Of a stretch of DNA of 64,000 nt, positions 34,007 to 46,400 are shown in pieces. Each line of letters begins with the position of its first letter. Within the stretch, counting starts at the first letter, position 1. The notes beneath the pieces were generated by a model. That model had not been told where the DNA came from and ran no database searches. It saw only the letters and a list, made by a program, of their open reading frames with translations. The translations under genes were made by a program, and so were the position numbers. Origin of the DNA: Strigamia acuminata (taxonomy: Eukaryota > Arthropoda > Chilopoda > Geophilomorpha > Linotaeniidae); the NCBI GenBank assembly GCA_949358305.1, contig OX442320.1, positions 10,432,259 to 10,496,258 on the forward strand, given 5' to 3'.

Positions 34007-34880
34007 GTTTATTTGGTGAAGGACCAGCAGATAGATGAGAACGGTTGAGAGGAAGACCGAAGACAGCAAGAAAAATAAGTAACACAAATCAAATTATGAC
34101 CACACAAATTTAATTTAAATTAATTACAGCACGAATCGACATGGTACCAAGAAGGAACTGCAAATTTGGCAAATGCACGTTATTGGTTAGCCGAATATTC
34201 AATCCGAAAGTATGGCATTCATTCTAAATTTAATTTATTGGAAATTAAACAAAATAAAATAAAATTTACAGAGCGCGAGAACGGTTGAGAAAAGCGCGAG
34301 AATTTCAATTCATCCCAGATTCGCGACGGAATGAGAAACAACAAGAGTTACACAAACGTCTTCGCGTACGAAATTTACGTTTTCAACAAATTTTCCAACC
34401 ACTAAATTAAAAATTAATTATTTCAGGGGTTGAACATATTTGCCAGTCAAATCGGCGACACGCGTCCGGTGTCGTTCTGCCTATTTAGTCCAAACGGTAA
34501 AATGTTAGCCACGACGTCTTGGACCGGTCTGTGCAAACTTTGGTCCATTCCCGACTCCCAACTGATTAAAACGTTACGAGGACATAACCAACACGTTGGC
34601 GCAATGGTTTCCCACCCACAGTCGACGATTTCCCTCTCCCCGAGTGTTTGCAACATGGCGTCGAGCTGCGATATTGATTTTCAGTGTGACGGTTCGTTAG
34701 CTGTTACGGGGTGAAGAATTTATTAATTAATTAATTATTATTGTTATTAAGTTGGTTTTTTTTAGTGGACTGGATGGATTTGGTCGAATGCAGGACTTGC
34801 GCAGTGGTAGATGTATAATGTAATGTTTATGAAGGGACATTTGAAGTCTATTTATGGAGTGTCGTTTTCACCAAATGGGT
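34007..34880 (+). pseudogene. PRPF4 (U4/U6 snRNP Prp4) pseudogene
   Basis: Plus-strand exons follow PRPF4, a WD40 protein of the U4/U6.U5 tri-snRNP. 34007 onward: LFGEGPADR then a stop where family members have Arg (AGATGAGAACGG). About 34130-34211: STWYQEGTANLANARYWLAE. About 34272-34364: RERLRKAREF and QELHKRLR. About 34427-34714: [34 protein letters not shown] and [11 protein letters not shown]. About 34766-34880: GLDGFGR, DLRSGRCIM and GHLKSIYGVSFSPNG. The copy is broken: the TGA, an in-frame deletion joining MASSC to [14 protein letters not shown] that removes roughly two WD repeats, and a frameshift after CIM, where TAATG is duplicated. The downstream WD repeats are missing. Confidence 0.88.
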
Positions 34881-34932
34881 AATGATGTTAGAAATAGTGG
34901 CGTAATAATTTAATGCATTTCGTGCATGCCGA

Positions 34933-35570
34933 AGTTGTTTTAATGGATCATACATGTAAATTTGAGAAGTTTTGATTGACATTTTAATGAATTTCAATGA
35001 ATTTTGCAAAATATTTTATGAATTTCAATGAATTTTGCCAAAAAATTTATGAATTTCAATGAATTTTTCCAAAATTTTAATGAATTTAAGTGAATTTCAA
35101 TGAATTTCTATTTTATTTTGATTTATTTTGATTTAATTGATTTATTTTGATTTATTTTGATTTAATTTTGATTTATATTGGATTCATTTGTTTTTATTCT
35201 GATTTATTTGATTAATTTTGATTTATTTGATTTGTTTTTGATTTATTTTGCATAGCTTTACGTGTTCGGAAATGGGCTTGCGGATGCCACGATTCGTGTA
35301 TCGAAGTTGAAATCGATGAAGTCGTTCAGTGATTTGAGCGGAATTGACCGGGAAGCCGGTGACGATGTTTTTGGTATCAGTTTGATTGATTTTGGTTTTT
35401 GTAGTTCGTTTTAATGGATCAAATATGTAAATTTGAGAAGTTTTGATCGATATTTTAATGAATTTCAATGAATTTTGCCATAATTTTAATGAATTTCAAT
35501 GAATTTTGCCAAAATTTTAATAAATTTCAATTTAATTTTTCCAAAATTTTAATTTTTTTTTCTTTAAATT
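34933..35570. repeat. Degenerate AT-rich repeats
   Basis: Repeats of TGAATTTCAATGAATTTTGCC (about 31 bp) at 34985-35105 and 35450-35545, and GATTTATTTT runs at 35110-35250. TTTTAATGGATCA through GAGAAGTTTTGAT occurs near 34940 and again near 35410, so a block of about 470 bp seems duplicated around the TAF5 piece. Confidence 0.6.
35263..35400 (+). pseudogene. TAF5 WD40 fragment
   Basis: Open plus-strand stretch giving GLADATIRVSKLKSMKSFSD then LSGIDREAGDDV. It matches the WD repeat of TAF5, the TFIID subunit, where family members read GFADSxxRVW followed by a linker with DLSxIDKESDDV. The Trp of the WD repeat reads Ser. No other TAF5 exon was recognised. It lies about 400 bp after the PRPF4 pseudogene on the same strand. 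Confidence 0.65.
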
Positions 35571-36528
35571 AAAAATCGAGTTTTTTTATTTCAATTTTTG
35601 AACTTTCAATAGCAAGAATTTTGTGATTGTAAAATTATTTATTAACGTTAAATATAATGGCTTTTTTTTTGTTTATTTTAAAAATAGATAGTTTGAGTAA
35701 ATCGATACGAATACAAATACATATGTTTTAACAATGTAATGACGAATTTAGTTTATTTAATAATCTCAATTTCAATTCTTATTTTTAGTATGATGTTGAT
35801 GATTATCTGGGACCTAACTTTAAGGAGTTCACCAAACTTCGAGCGTGTAAGTGATGTAAGTGTGTCATTTTGATTACTTTTCTGGTCTTTTTTATCAATT
35901 TATGTTTTGAATTTACCCCAAAATGAATACCGTATTTTATCATCAATTATTATTTTGGCTTTTTTAGTTTTTTAAATTTAATTTAATTTAATAATAATAA
36001 TAATAATTTAATTTAATTTAATTTCAAAATGGCTGCTATTGCATACCGATTGCTGTTGTTTAGGTTTGGGTTAGGTTTTCGGTTAGGTTAGGTTCGGTTA
36101 GATTTGGTTCCATTTTTGTTTGTTAGTTTTGTGTTTTGGATTTAAATGGCTGCATTGGTTAGGTTTCGATTAGGTTATGTTTCGGTTCGGTTAGGTTTTG
36201 GTTGCATTTTTGTTTGTTTTGGCTGGATTAGCGTTACTGGTTTGGTTTTAAATGGCTGCACTGGCGTTGGGTTTTGTTTTGCTTTGGGCCTGCATTGTAT
36301 TGGCTGGATTGGGTATTGGCCGGATTGGCGTTGGGTTTGGCTTGGGCCAAAATTGTATTGGCCGGATTGGCGTTGGGTTTTGTTGTGCTATGGTGTGGTT
36401 TTAGTTTGGGTTTGTATTTGTATTATTATGCTTTGGGTTGGATTATTGGTTTGGTTTTGCAAAAATGTAATTTATGATTTTGCTGTACACATTTGTCTGA
36501 TTTATGGCTCTGCGGGTGAACAGCTAGT
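35571..36528. other. AT-rich and TTAGG/TTGGC-like repetitive DNA
   Basis: Bases about 36058-36200 are rich in GGTTAGGTT variants, and about 36240-36430 repeat GGATTGGCGTTGGGTTTxG. The first set resembles degenerate arthropod TTAGG telomere repeats, but it is interstitial and imperfect. A short open stretch at 35790-35850 (VDDYLGPNFKEFTKL) is unassigned. Confidence 0.4.
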
Positions 36529-36750
36529 TACTCTGTATTTGTAGATTTAGGCCCAGTTTACAACAACTGAGTTGTTTGGCCATTTTTTTTCATCTATTAC
36601 TTTTTTTTGGGGCGTTTTCCTGGTTGGATAAGTTCTATTTCAGGTTTGGCCTTGCTTGCCTCATGCTCCGGCCATATGAGAAATGCTTTTGTGACAGAAA
36701 TTTCTAATACAATTTCTGCAGTTGTTCACATGGCTGTTTTTATCCTATCA

Positions 36751-36905
36751 CGAATTAGCAAAATTGGATTAACCAATGGCACGAATTAAGTTTTATCAAT
36801 TATGACTCACTATTTTTGTGCGTCATCTAGTTGCATTAAGCGAAGCCGTTACAATTGAGAAAAACCTTAATTCGTGTCATTTATTAATAAAATTTTCCTA
36901 ATACG
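36751..36905. repeat. Inverted repeat in satellite unit (unit 1)
   Basis: CGAATTAGCAAAATT and CACGAATTAAG face CTTAATTCGTG and AATTTTxCTAATACG: arms of about 52 bp with roughly 50 bp between. An inner stem ATGACTCAC/GTGCGTCAT sits within the loop. It is conserved in all units. Confidence 0.8.
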
Positions 36906-37048
36906 AAATATGATTTAAAAACCAGTCATGTGAATCAATTGTAGAATTTGTATTTCAAATTTGTGTAATGAATTTATTTGCTTTTTAAATATTGCAACTT
37001 TTATTGTTCTTTATTAAAGTTCAATTTATTTAGTTTTTATTGCTTTAA

Positions 37049-37455
37049 CCCTCCCCAATCCAACCTAGGGTCAATTTTGACCTCCAAAAGTGTTTTTATT
37101 TTTTTTCTCATTGCATTCAAAGGTAGTGAGTAAACAAAGGAATTTTTTTTGAAAATTTTTATTTGCAATTTTTAAATCTATTATTTTTTTTATTGTTTGT
37201 TATGATGTTCAATGCAAATACATGAAATTTCAGAATGAAAATCCCAATAGTTTTTGAGAAAAAAATAAAATGTCAATTATTTTTATCGCTATCTTCTGAC
37301 AAATGCCGAATTGCTGAAATTTCTTCATAAACATGAAATTCTCAGAGAATAAAATCATTTTCACTCCTCATTTTGGGAAAATTTTTTTCGGCTAGGGGTT
37401 AAAAATGACCCGGGTTGGGTGAGTAAGAAATTTTTTTAAGTTGGGTCTGCGAGGG
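37049..37455 (+). mobile_element. piggyBac-type MITE inside satellite unit (unit 1)
   Basis: A 407-bp segment starts CCCTCCCCAATCCAACC and ends GTCTGCGAGGG, directly flanked by TTAA on both sides (37045-37048 and 37456-37459). The ends CCCTC/GAGGG are inverted, and CCAACCTAGGGTCAATTTT matches the inverse of AAAAATGACCCGGGTTGGG. TTAA target sites and CCCT-type ends are piggyBac features. No transposase. The same segment is in every complete satellite unit, and a rearranged copy lies at 58049-58420. Confidence 0.75.
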
Positions 37456-40400
37456 TTAAGCAATGTTAAGCTTTAGAAATGAAATGCAAACTGTTTTTTT
37501 ATGTATTTGTGAACTTTGCACTGCAGCAAAGTTCAATTTTACCCCTTAATTACTCTGTATTTGTAGATTTAGGCCCAGTTTACAATAACTGAGTAGTTTG
37601 GCCATTTTTTTTCATCTATTACTTTTTTTTGGGGCGTTTTCCTGGTTGGATAAGTTCTATTTCAGGTTTGGCCTTGCTTGCCTCATGCTCCGGCCATATG
37701 AAAAATGCTTATGTGACAGAAATTTCTAATACAATTTCTGCAGTTGTTCACATGGCTGTTTTTATCCTATCACGAATTAGCAAAATTGGATTAACCAATG
37801 GCACGAATTAAGGTTTTCTCAATTATGACTCACTATTTTCGTGCGTCATCTAGTTGCATTAAGCGAGGCCGTTACAATTGAGAAAAACCTTAATTCGTGT
37901 CATTTGTTAATAAAATTTTGCTAATACGAAATATGATTTAAAAACCAGCCATGTCAATCAATTGTAGAATTTGTATTTCAAATTTGTGTAATGAATTTAT
38001 TTGCTTTTTAAATATTGCAACTTTTATTGTTCTTTATTAAAGTTCAATTTATTTAGTTTTTATTGCTTTAACCATCCCCAATCCAACCTAGGGTCAATTT
38101 TGACCTCCAAAAGTGTTTTTATTTTTTTTTCTCATTGCATTCAAAGGTAGTGAGTAAACAAAGGAATTTTTTTTGAAAATTTTTATTTGCAATTTTTAAA
38201 TCTATTATTTTTTTTATTGTTTGTTATGATGTTCAATGCAAATACATGAAATTTCAGAATGAAAATCCCAATAGTTTTTGAGAAAAAAATAAAATGTCAA
38301 TTATTTTTATCGCTATCTTCTGACAAATGCCGAATTGCTGAAATTTCTTCATAAACATGAAATTCTCAGAGAATAAAATCATTTTCACTCCTCATTTTGG
38401 GAAAATTTTTTTCGGCTAGGGGTTAAAAATGACCCGGGTTGGGTGAGTAAGAAATTTTTTTAAGTTGGGGCTGCGAGGGTTAAGCAATGTTAAGCTTTAG
38501 AAATGAAATGCAAACTGTTTTTTTATGTATTTGTGAACTTTGCACTGCAGCAAAGTTCAATTTTACCCCTTAATTACTCTGTATTTGTAGATTTAGGCCC
38601 AGTTTACAATAACTGAGTAGTTTGGCCATTTTTTTTCATCTATTACTTTTTTTTGGGGCGTTTTCCTGGTTGGATAAGTTCTATTTCAGGTTTGGCCTTG
38701 CTTGCCTCATGCTCCGGCCATATGAGAAATGCTTTTGTGACAGAAATTTCTAATACAATTTCTGCAGTTGATCACATGACTGTTTTATCCTATCACGAAT
38801 TAGCAAAATTGGATTAACCAATGGCACGAATTAAGTTTTCTCAATTATGACTCACTATTTTCGTGCGTCATCTAGTTGCATTAAGCGAAGCCGTTACAAT
38901 TGAGAAAAACCTTAATTCGTGTCATTTGTTAATAAAATTTTGCTAATACGAAATATGATTTAAAAACCAGTCATGTGAATCAATTGTAGAATTTGTATTT
39001 CAAATTTGTGTAATGAATTTATTTGCTTTTTAAATATTGCAACTTTTATTGTTCTTTATTAAAGTTCAATTTATTTAGTTTTTATTGCTTTAACCCTCCC
39101 CAATCCAACCTAGGGTCAATTTTGACCTCCAAAAGTGTTTTTATTTTTTTTTCTCATTGCATTCAAAGGTAGTGAGTAAACAAAGGAATTTTTTTAAAAA
39201 ATTTTTATTTGCAATTTTTAAATCTATTATTTTTTTTATTGTTTGTTATGATGTTCAATGCAAATACATGAAATTTCAGAATGAAAATCCCAATAGTTTT
39301 TGAGAAAAAAATAAAATGTCAATTATTTTTATCGCTATCTTCTGACAAATGCCGAATTGCTGAAATTTCTTCATAAACATGAAATTCTCAGAGAATAAAA
39401 TCATTTTCACTCCTCATTTTGGGAAAATTTTTTTCGGCTAGGGGTTAAAAATGACCCGGGTTGGGTGAGTAAGAAATTTTTTTAAGTTGGGGCTGCGAGG
39501 GTTAAGCAATGTTAAGCTTTAGAAATGAAATGCAAACTGTTTTTTTATGTATTTGTGAACTTTGCACTGCAGCAAAGTTCAATTTTACCCCTTAATTACT
39601 CTGTATTTGTAGATTTAGGCCCAGTTTACAATAACTGAGTAGTTTGGCCATTTTTTTTCATCTATTACTTTTTTTTGGGGCGTTTTCCTGGTTGGATAAG
39701 TTCTATTTCAGGTTTGGCCTTGCTTGCCTCATGCTCCGGCCATATGAGAAATGCTTTTGTGACAGAAATTTCTAATACAATTTCTGCAGTTGATCACATG
39801 ACTGTTTTATCCTATCACGAATTAGCAAAATTGGATTAACCAATGGCACGAATTAAGTTTTCTCAATTATGACTCACTATTTTCGTGCGTCATCTAGTTG
39901 CATTAAGCGAGGCCGTTACAATTGAGAAAAACCTTAATTCGTGTCATTTGTTAATAAAATTTTGCTAATACGAAATATGATTTAAAAACCAGTCATGTGA
40001 ATCAATTGTAGAATTTGTATTTCAAATTTGTGTAATGAATTTATTTGCTTTTTAAATATTGCAACTTTTATTGTTCTTTATTAAAGTTCAATTTATTTAG
40101 TTTTTATTGCTTTAACCCTCCCCAATCCAACCTAGGGTCAATTTTGACCTCCAAAAGTGTTTTTATTTTTTTTTCTCATTGCATTCAAAGGTAGTGAGTA
40201 AACAAAGGAATTTTTTTTGAAAATTTTTATTTGCAATTTTTAAATCTATTATTTTTTTTATTGTTTGTTATGATGTTCAATGCAAATACATGAAATTTCA
40301 GAATGAAAATCCCAATAGTTTTTGAGAAAAAAATAAAATGTCAATTATTTTTATCGCTATCTTCTGACAAATGCCGAATTGCTGAAATTTCTTCATAAAC

Positions 40401-43400
40401 ATGAAATTCTCAGAGAATAAAATCATTTTCACTCCTCATTTTGGGAAAATTTTTTTCGGCTAGGGGTTAAAAATGACCCGGGTTGGGTGAGTAAGAAATT
40501 TTTTTAAGTTGGGGCTGCGAGGGTTAAGCAATGTTAAGCTTTAGAAATGAAATGCAAACTGTTTTTTTATGTATTTGTGAACTTTGCACTGCAGCAAAGT
40601 TCAATTTTACCCCTTAATTACTCTGTATTTGTAGATTTAGGCCCAGTTTACAATAACTGAGTAGTTTGGCCATTTTTTTTCATCTATTACTTTTTTTTGG
40701 GGCGTTTTCCTGGTTGGATAAGTTCTATTTCAGGTTTGGCCTTGCTTGCCTCATGCTCCGGCCATATGAGAAATGCTTTTGTGACAGAAATTTCTAATAC
40801 AATTTCTGCAGTTGATCACATGACTGTTTTTATCCTATCACGAATTAGCAAAATTGGATTAACCAATGGCACGAATTAAGTTTTCTCAATTATGACTCAC
40901 TATTTTCGTGCGTCATCTATGCATTAAGCGAAGCCGTTACAATTGAGAAAAACCTTAATTCGTGTCATTTGTTAATAAAATTTTCCTAATACGAAATATG
41001 ATTTAAAAACCAGTCATGTGAATCAATTGTAGAATTTGTATTTCAAATTTGTGTAATGAATTTATTTGCTTTTTAAATATTGCAACTTTTATTGTTCTTT
41101 ATTAAAGTTCAATTTATTTAGTTTTTATTGCTTTAACCATCCCCAATCCAACCTAGGGTCAATTTTGACCTCCAAAAGTGTTTTTATTTTTTTTTCTCAT
41201 TGCATTCAAAGGTAGTGAGTAAACAAAGGAATTTTTTTTGAAAATTTTTATTTGCAATTTTTAAATCTATTATTTTTTTTATTGTTTGTTATGATGTTCA
41301 ATGCAAATACATGAAATTTCAGAATGAAAATCCCAATAGTTTTTGAGAAAAAAATAAAATGTCAATTATTTTTATCGCTATCTTCTGACAAATGCCGAAT
41401 TGCTGAAATTTCTTCATAAACATGAAATTCTCAGAGAATAAAATCATTTTCACTCCTCATTTTGGGAAAATTTTTTTCGGCTAGGGGTTAAAAATGACCC
41501 GGGTTGGGTGAGTAAGAAATTTTTTTAAGTTGGGGCTGCGAGGGTTAAGCAATGTTAAGCTTTAGAAATGAAATGCAAACTGTTTTTTTATGTATTTGTG
41601 AACTTTGCACTGCAGCAAAGTTCAATTTTACCCCTTAATTACTCTGTATTTGTAGATTTAGGCCCAGTTTACAATAACTGAGTAGTTTGGCCATTTTTTT
41701 TCATCTATTACTTTTTTTTGGGGCGTTTTCCTGGTTGGATAAGTTCTATTTCAGGTTTGGCCTTGCTTGCCTCATGCTCCGGCCATATGAGAAATGCTTT
41801 TGTGACAGAAATTTCTAATACAATTTCTGCAGTTGATCACATGACTGTTTTATCCTATCACGAATTAGCAAAATTGGATTAACCAATGGCACGAATTAAG
41901 TTTTCTCAATTATGACTCACTATTTTCGTGCGTCATCTAGTTGCATTAAGCGAAGCCGTTACAATTGAGAAAAACCTTAATTCGTGTCATTTGTTAATAA
42001 AATTTTGCTAATACGAAATATGATTTAAAAACCAGTCATGTGAATCAATTGTAGAATTTGTATTTCAAATTTGTGTAATGAATTTATTTGCTTTTTAAAT
42101 ATTGCAACTTTTATTGTTCTTTATTAAAGTTCAATTTATTTAGTTTTTATTGCTTTAACCCTCCCCAATCCAACCTAGGGTCAATTTTGACCTCCAAAAG
42201 TGTTTTTATTTTTTTTTCTCATTGCATTCAAAGGTAGTGAGTAAACAAAGGAATTTTTTTAAAAAATTTTTATTTGCAATTTTTAAATCTATTATTTTTT
42301 TTATTGTTTGTTATGATGTTCAATGCAAATACATGAAATTTCAGAATGAAAATCCCAATAGTTTTTGAGAAAAAAATAAAATGTCAATTATTTTTATCGC
42401 TATCTTCTGACAAATGCCGAATTGCTGAAATTTCTTCATAAACATGAAATTCTCAGAGAATAAAATCATTTTCACTCCTCATTTTGGGAAAATTTTTTTC
42501 GGCTAGGGGTTAAAAATGACCCGGGTTGGGTGAGTAAGAAATTTTTTTAAGTTGGGGCTGCGAGGGTTAAGCAATGTTAAGCTTTAGAAATGAAATGCAA
42601 ACTGTTTTTTTATGTATTTGTGAACTTTGCACTGCAGCAAAGTTCAATTTTACCCCTTAATTACTCTGTATTTGTAGATTTAGGCCCAGTTTACAATAAC
42701 TGAGTAGTTTGGCCATTTTTTTTCATCTATTACTTTTTTTTGGGGCGTTTTCCTGGTTGGATAAGTTCTATTTCAGGTTTGGCCTTGCTTGCCTCATGCT
42801 CCGGCCATATGAGAAATGTGTATGTGACAGAAATTTCTAATACAATTTCTGCAGTTGATCACATGACTGTTTTATCCTATCACGAATTAGCAAAATTGGA
42901 TTAACCAATGGCACGGATTAAGTTTTCTCAATTATGACTCACTATTTTCGTGCGTCATCTAGTTGCATTAAGCGAAGCCGTTACAATTGAGAAAAACCTT
43001 AATTCGTGTCATTTGTTAATAAAATTTTCCTAATACGAAATATGATTTAAAAACCAGTCATGTGAATCAATTGTAGAATTTGTATTTCAAATTTGTGTAA
43101 TGAATTTATTTGCTTTTTAAATATTGCAACTTTTATTGTTCTTTATTAAAGTTCAATTTATTTAGTTTTTATTGCTTTAACCATCCCCAATCCAACCTAG
43201 GGTCAATTTTGACCTCCAAAAGTGTTTTTATTTTTTTTTCTCATTGCATTCAAAGGTAGTGAGTAAACAAAGGAATTTTTTTTGAAAATTTTTATTTGCA
43301 ATTTTTAAATCTATTATTTTTTTTATTGTTTGTTATGATGTTCAATGCAAATACATGAAATTTCAGAATGAAAATCCCAATAGTTTTTGAGAAAAAAATA

Positions 43401-46400
43401 AAATGTCAATTATTTTTATCGCTATCTTCTGACAAATGCCGAATTGCTGAAATTTCTTCATAAACATGAAATTCTCAGAGAATAAAATCATTTTCACTCC
43501 TCATTTTGGGAAAATTTTTTTCGGCTAGGGGTTAAAAATGACCCGGGTTGGGTGAGTAAGAAATTTTTTTAAGTTGGGGCTGCGAGGGTTAAGCAATGTT
43601 AAGCTTTAGAAATGAAATGCAAACTGTTTTTTTATGTATTTGTGAACTTTGCACTGCAGCAAAGTTCAATTTTACCCCTTAATTACTCTGTATTTGTAGA
43701 TTTAGGCCCAGTTTACAATAACTGAGTAGTTTGGCCATTTTTTTTCATCTATTACTTTTTTTTGGGGCGTTTTCCTGGTTGGATAAGTTCTATTTCAGGT
43801 TTGGCCTTGCTTGCCTCATGCTCCGGCCATATGAGAAATGCTTTTGTGACAGAAATTTCTAATACAATTTCTGCAGTTGATCACATGACTGTTTTATCCT
43901 ATCACGAATTAGCAAAATTGGATTAACCAATGGCACGAATTAAGTTTTCTCAATTATGACTCACTATTTTCGTGCGTCATCTAGTTGCATTAAGCGAGGC
44001 CGTTACAATTGAGAAAAACCTTAATTCGTGTCATTTGTTAATAAAATTTTGCTAATACGAAATATGATTTAAAAACCAGTCATGTCAATCAATTGTAGAA
44101 TTTGTATTTCAAATTTGTGTAATGAATTTATTTGCTTTTTAAATATTGCAACTTTTATTGTTCTTTATTAAAGTTCAATTTATTTAGTTTTTATTGCTTT
44201 AACCATCCCCAATCCAACCTAGGGTCAATTTTGACCTCCAAAAGTGTTTTTATTTTTTTTTCTCATTGCATTCAAAGGTAGTGAGTAAACAAAGGAATTT
44301 TTTTTGAAAATTTTTATTTGCAATTTTTAAATCTATTATTTTTTTTATTGTTTGTTATGATGTTCAATGCAAATACATGAAATTTCAGAATGAAAATCCC
44401 AATAGTTTTTGAGAAAAAAATAAAATGTCAATTATTTTTATCGCTATCTTCTGACAAATGCCGAATTGCTGAAATTTCTTCATAAACATGAAATTCTCAG
44501 AGAATAAAATCATTTTCACTCCTCATTTTGGGAAAATTTTTTTCGGCTAGGGGTTAAAAATGACCCGGGTTGGGTGAGTAAGAAATTTTTTTAAGTTGGG
44601 GCTGCGAGGGTTAAGCAATGTTAAGCTTTAGAAATGAAATGCAAACTGTTTTTTTATGTATTTGTGAACTTTGCACTGCAGCAAAGTTCAATTTTACCCC
44701 TTAATTACTCTGTATTTGTAGATTTAGGCCCAGTTTACAATAACTGAGTAGTTTGGCCATTTTTTTTCATCTATTACTTTTTTTTGGGGCGTTTTCCTGG
44801 TTGGATAAGTTCTATTTCAGGTTTGGCCTTGCTTGCCTCATGCTCCGGCCATATGAGAAATGCTTTTGTGACAGAAATTTCTAATACAATTTCTGCAGTT
44901 GATCACATGACTGTTTTATCCTATCACGAATTAGCAAAATTGGATTAACCAATGGCACGAATTAAGTTTTCTCAATTATGACTCACTATTTTCGTGCGTC
45001 ATCTAGTTGCATTAAGCGAGGCCGTTACAATTGAGAAAAACCTTAATTCGTGTCATTTGTTAATAAAATTTTGCTAATACGAAATATGATTTAAAAACCA
45101 GTCATGTGAATCAATTGTAGAATTTGTATTTCAAATTTGTGTAATGAATTTATTTGCTTTTTAAATATTGCAACTTTTATTGTTCTTTATTAAAGTTCAA
45201 TTTATTTAGTTTTTATTGCTTTAACCCTCCCCAATCCAACCTAGGGTCAATTTTGACCTCCAAAAGTGTTTTTATTTTTTTTTCTCATTGCATTCAAAGG
45301 TAGTGAGTAAACAAAGGAATTTTTTTAAAAAATTTTTATTTGCAATTTTTAAATCTATTATTTTTTTTATTGTTTGTTATGATGTTCAATGCAAATACAT
45401 GAAATTTCAGAATGAAAATCCCAATAGTTTTTGAGAAAAAAATAAAATGTCAATTATTTTTATCGCTATCTTCTGACAAATGCCGAATTGCTGAAATTTC
45501 TTCATAAACATGAAATTCTCAGAGAATAAAATCATTTTCACTCCTCATTTTGGGAAAATTTTTTTCGGCTAGGGGTTAAAAATGACCCGGGTTGGGTGAG
45601 TAAGAAATTTTTTTAAGTTGGGGCTGCGAGGGTTAAGCAATGTTAAGCTTTAGAAATGAAATGCAAACTGTTTTTTTATGTATTTGTGAACTTTGCACTG
45701 CAGCAAAGTTCAATTTTACCCCTTAATTACTCTGTATTTGTAGATTTAGGCCCAGTTTACAATAACTGAGTAGTTTGGCCATTTTTTTTCATCTATTACT
45801 TTTTTTTGGGGCGTTTTCCTGGTTGGATAAGTTCTATTTCAGGTTTGGCCTTGCTTGCCTCATGCTCCGGCCATATGAGAAATGCTTTTGTGACAGAAAT
45901 TTCTAATACAATTTCTGCAGTTGATCACATGACTGTTTTATCCTATCACGAATTAGCAAAATTGGATTAACCAATGGCACGAATTAAGTTTTCTCAATTA
46001 TGACTCACTATTTTCGTGCGTCATCTAGTTGCATTAAGCGAAGCCGTTACAATTGAGAAAAACCTTAATTCGTGTCATTTGTTAATAAAATTTTGCTAAT
46101 ACGAAATATGATTTAAAAACCAGTCATGTGAATCAATTGTAGAATTTGTATTTCAAATTTGTGTAATGAATTTATTTGCTTTTTAAATATTGCAACTTTT
46201 ATTGTTCTTTATTAAAGTTCAATTTATTTAGTTTTTATTGCTTTAACCCTCCCCAATCCAACCTAGGGTCAATTTTGACCTCCAAAAGTGTTTTTATTTT
46301 TTTTTCTCATTGCATTCAAAGGTAGTGAGTAAACAAAGGAATTTTTTTAAAAAATTTTTATTTGCAATTTTTAAATCTATTATTTTTTTTATTGTTTGTT

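Noticed and set aside
36058-36200. TTAGG-like telomere repeats
   Set aside because: Only loose GGTTAGGTT variants, not a regular pentamer array, so a telomere remnant cannot be supported.
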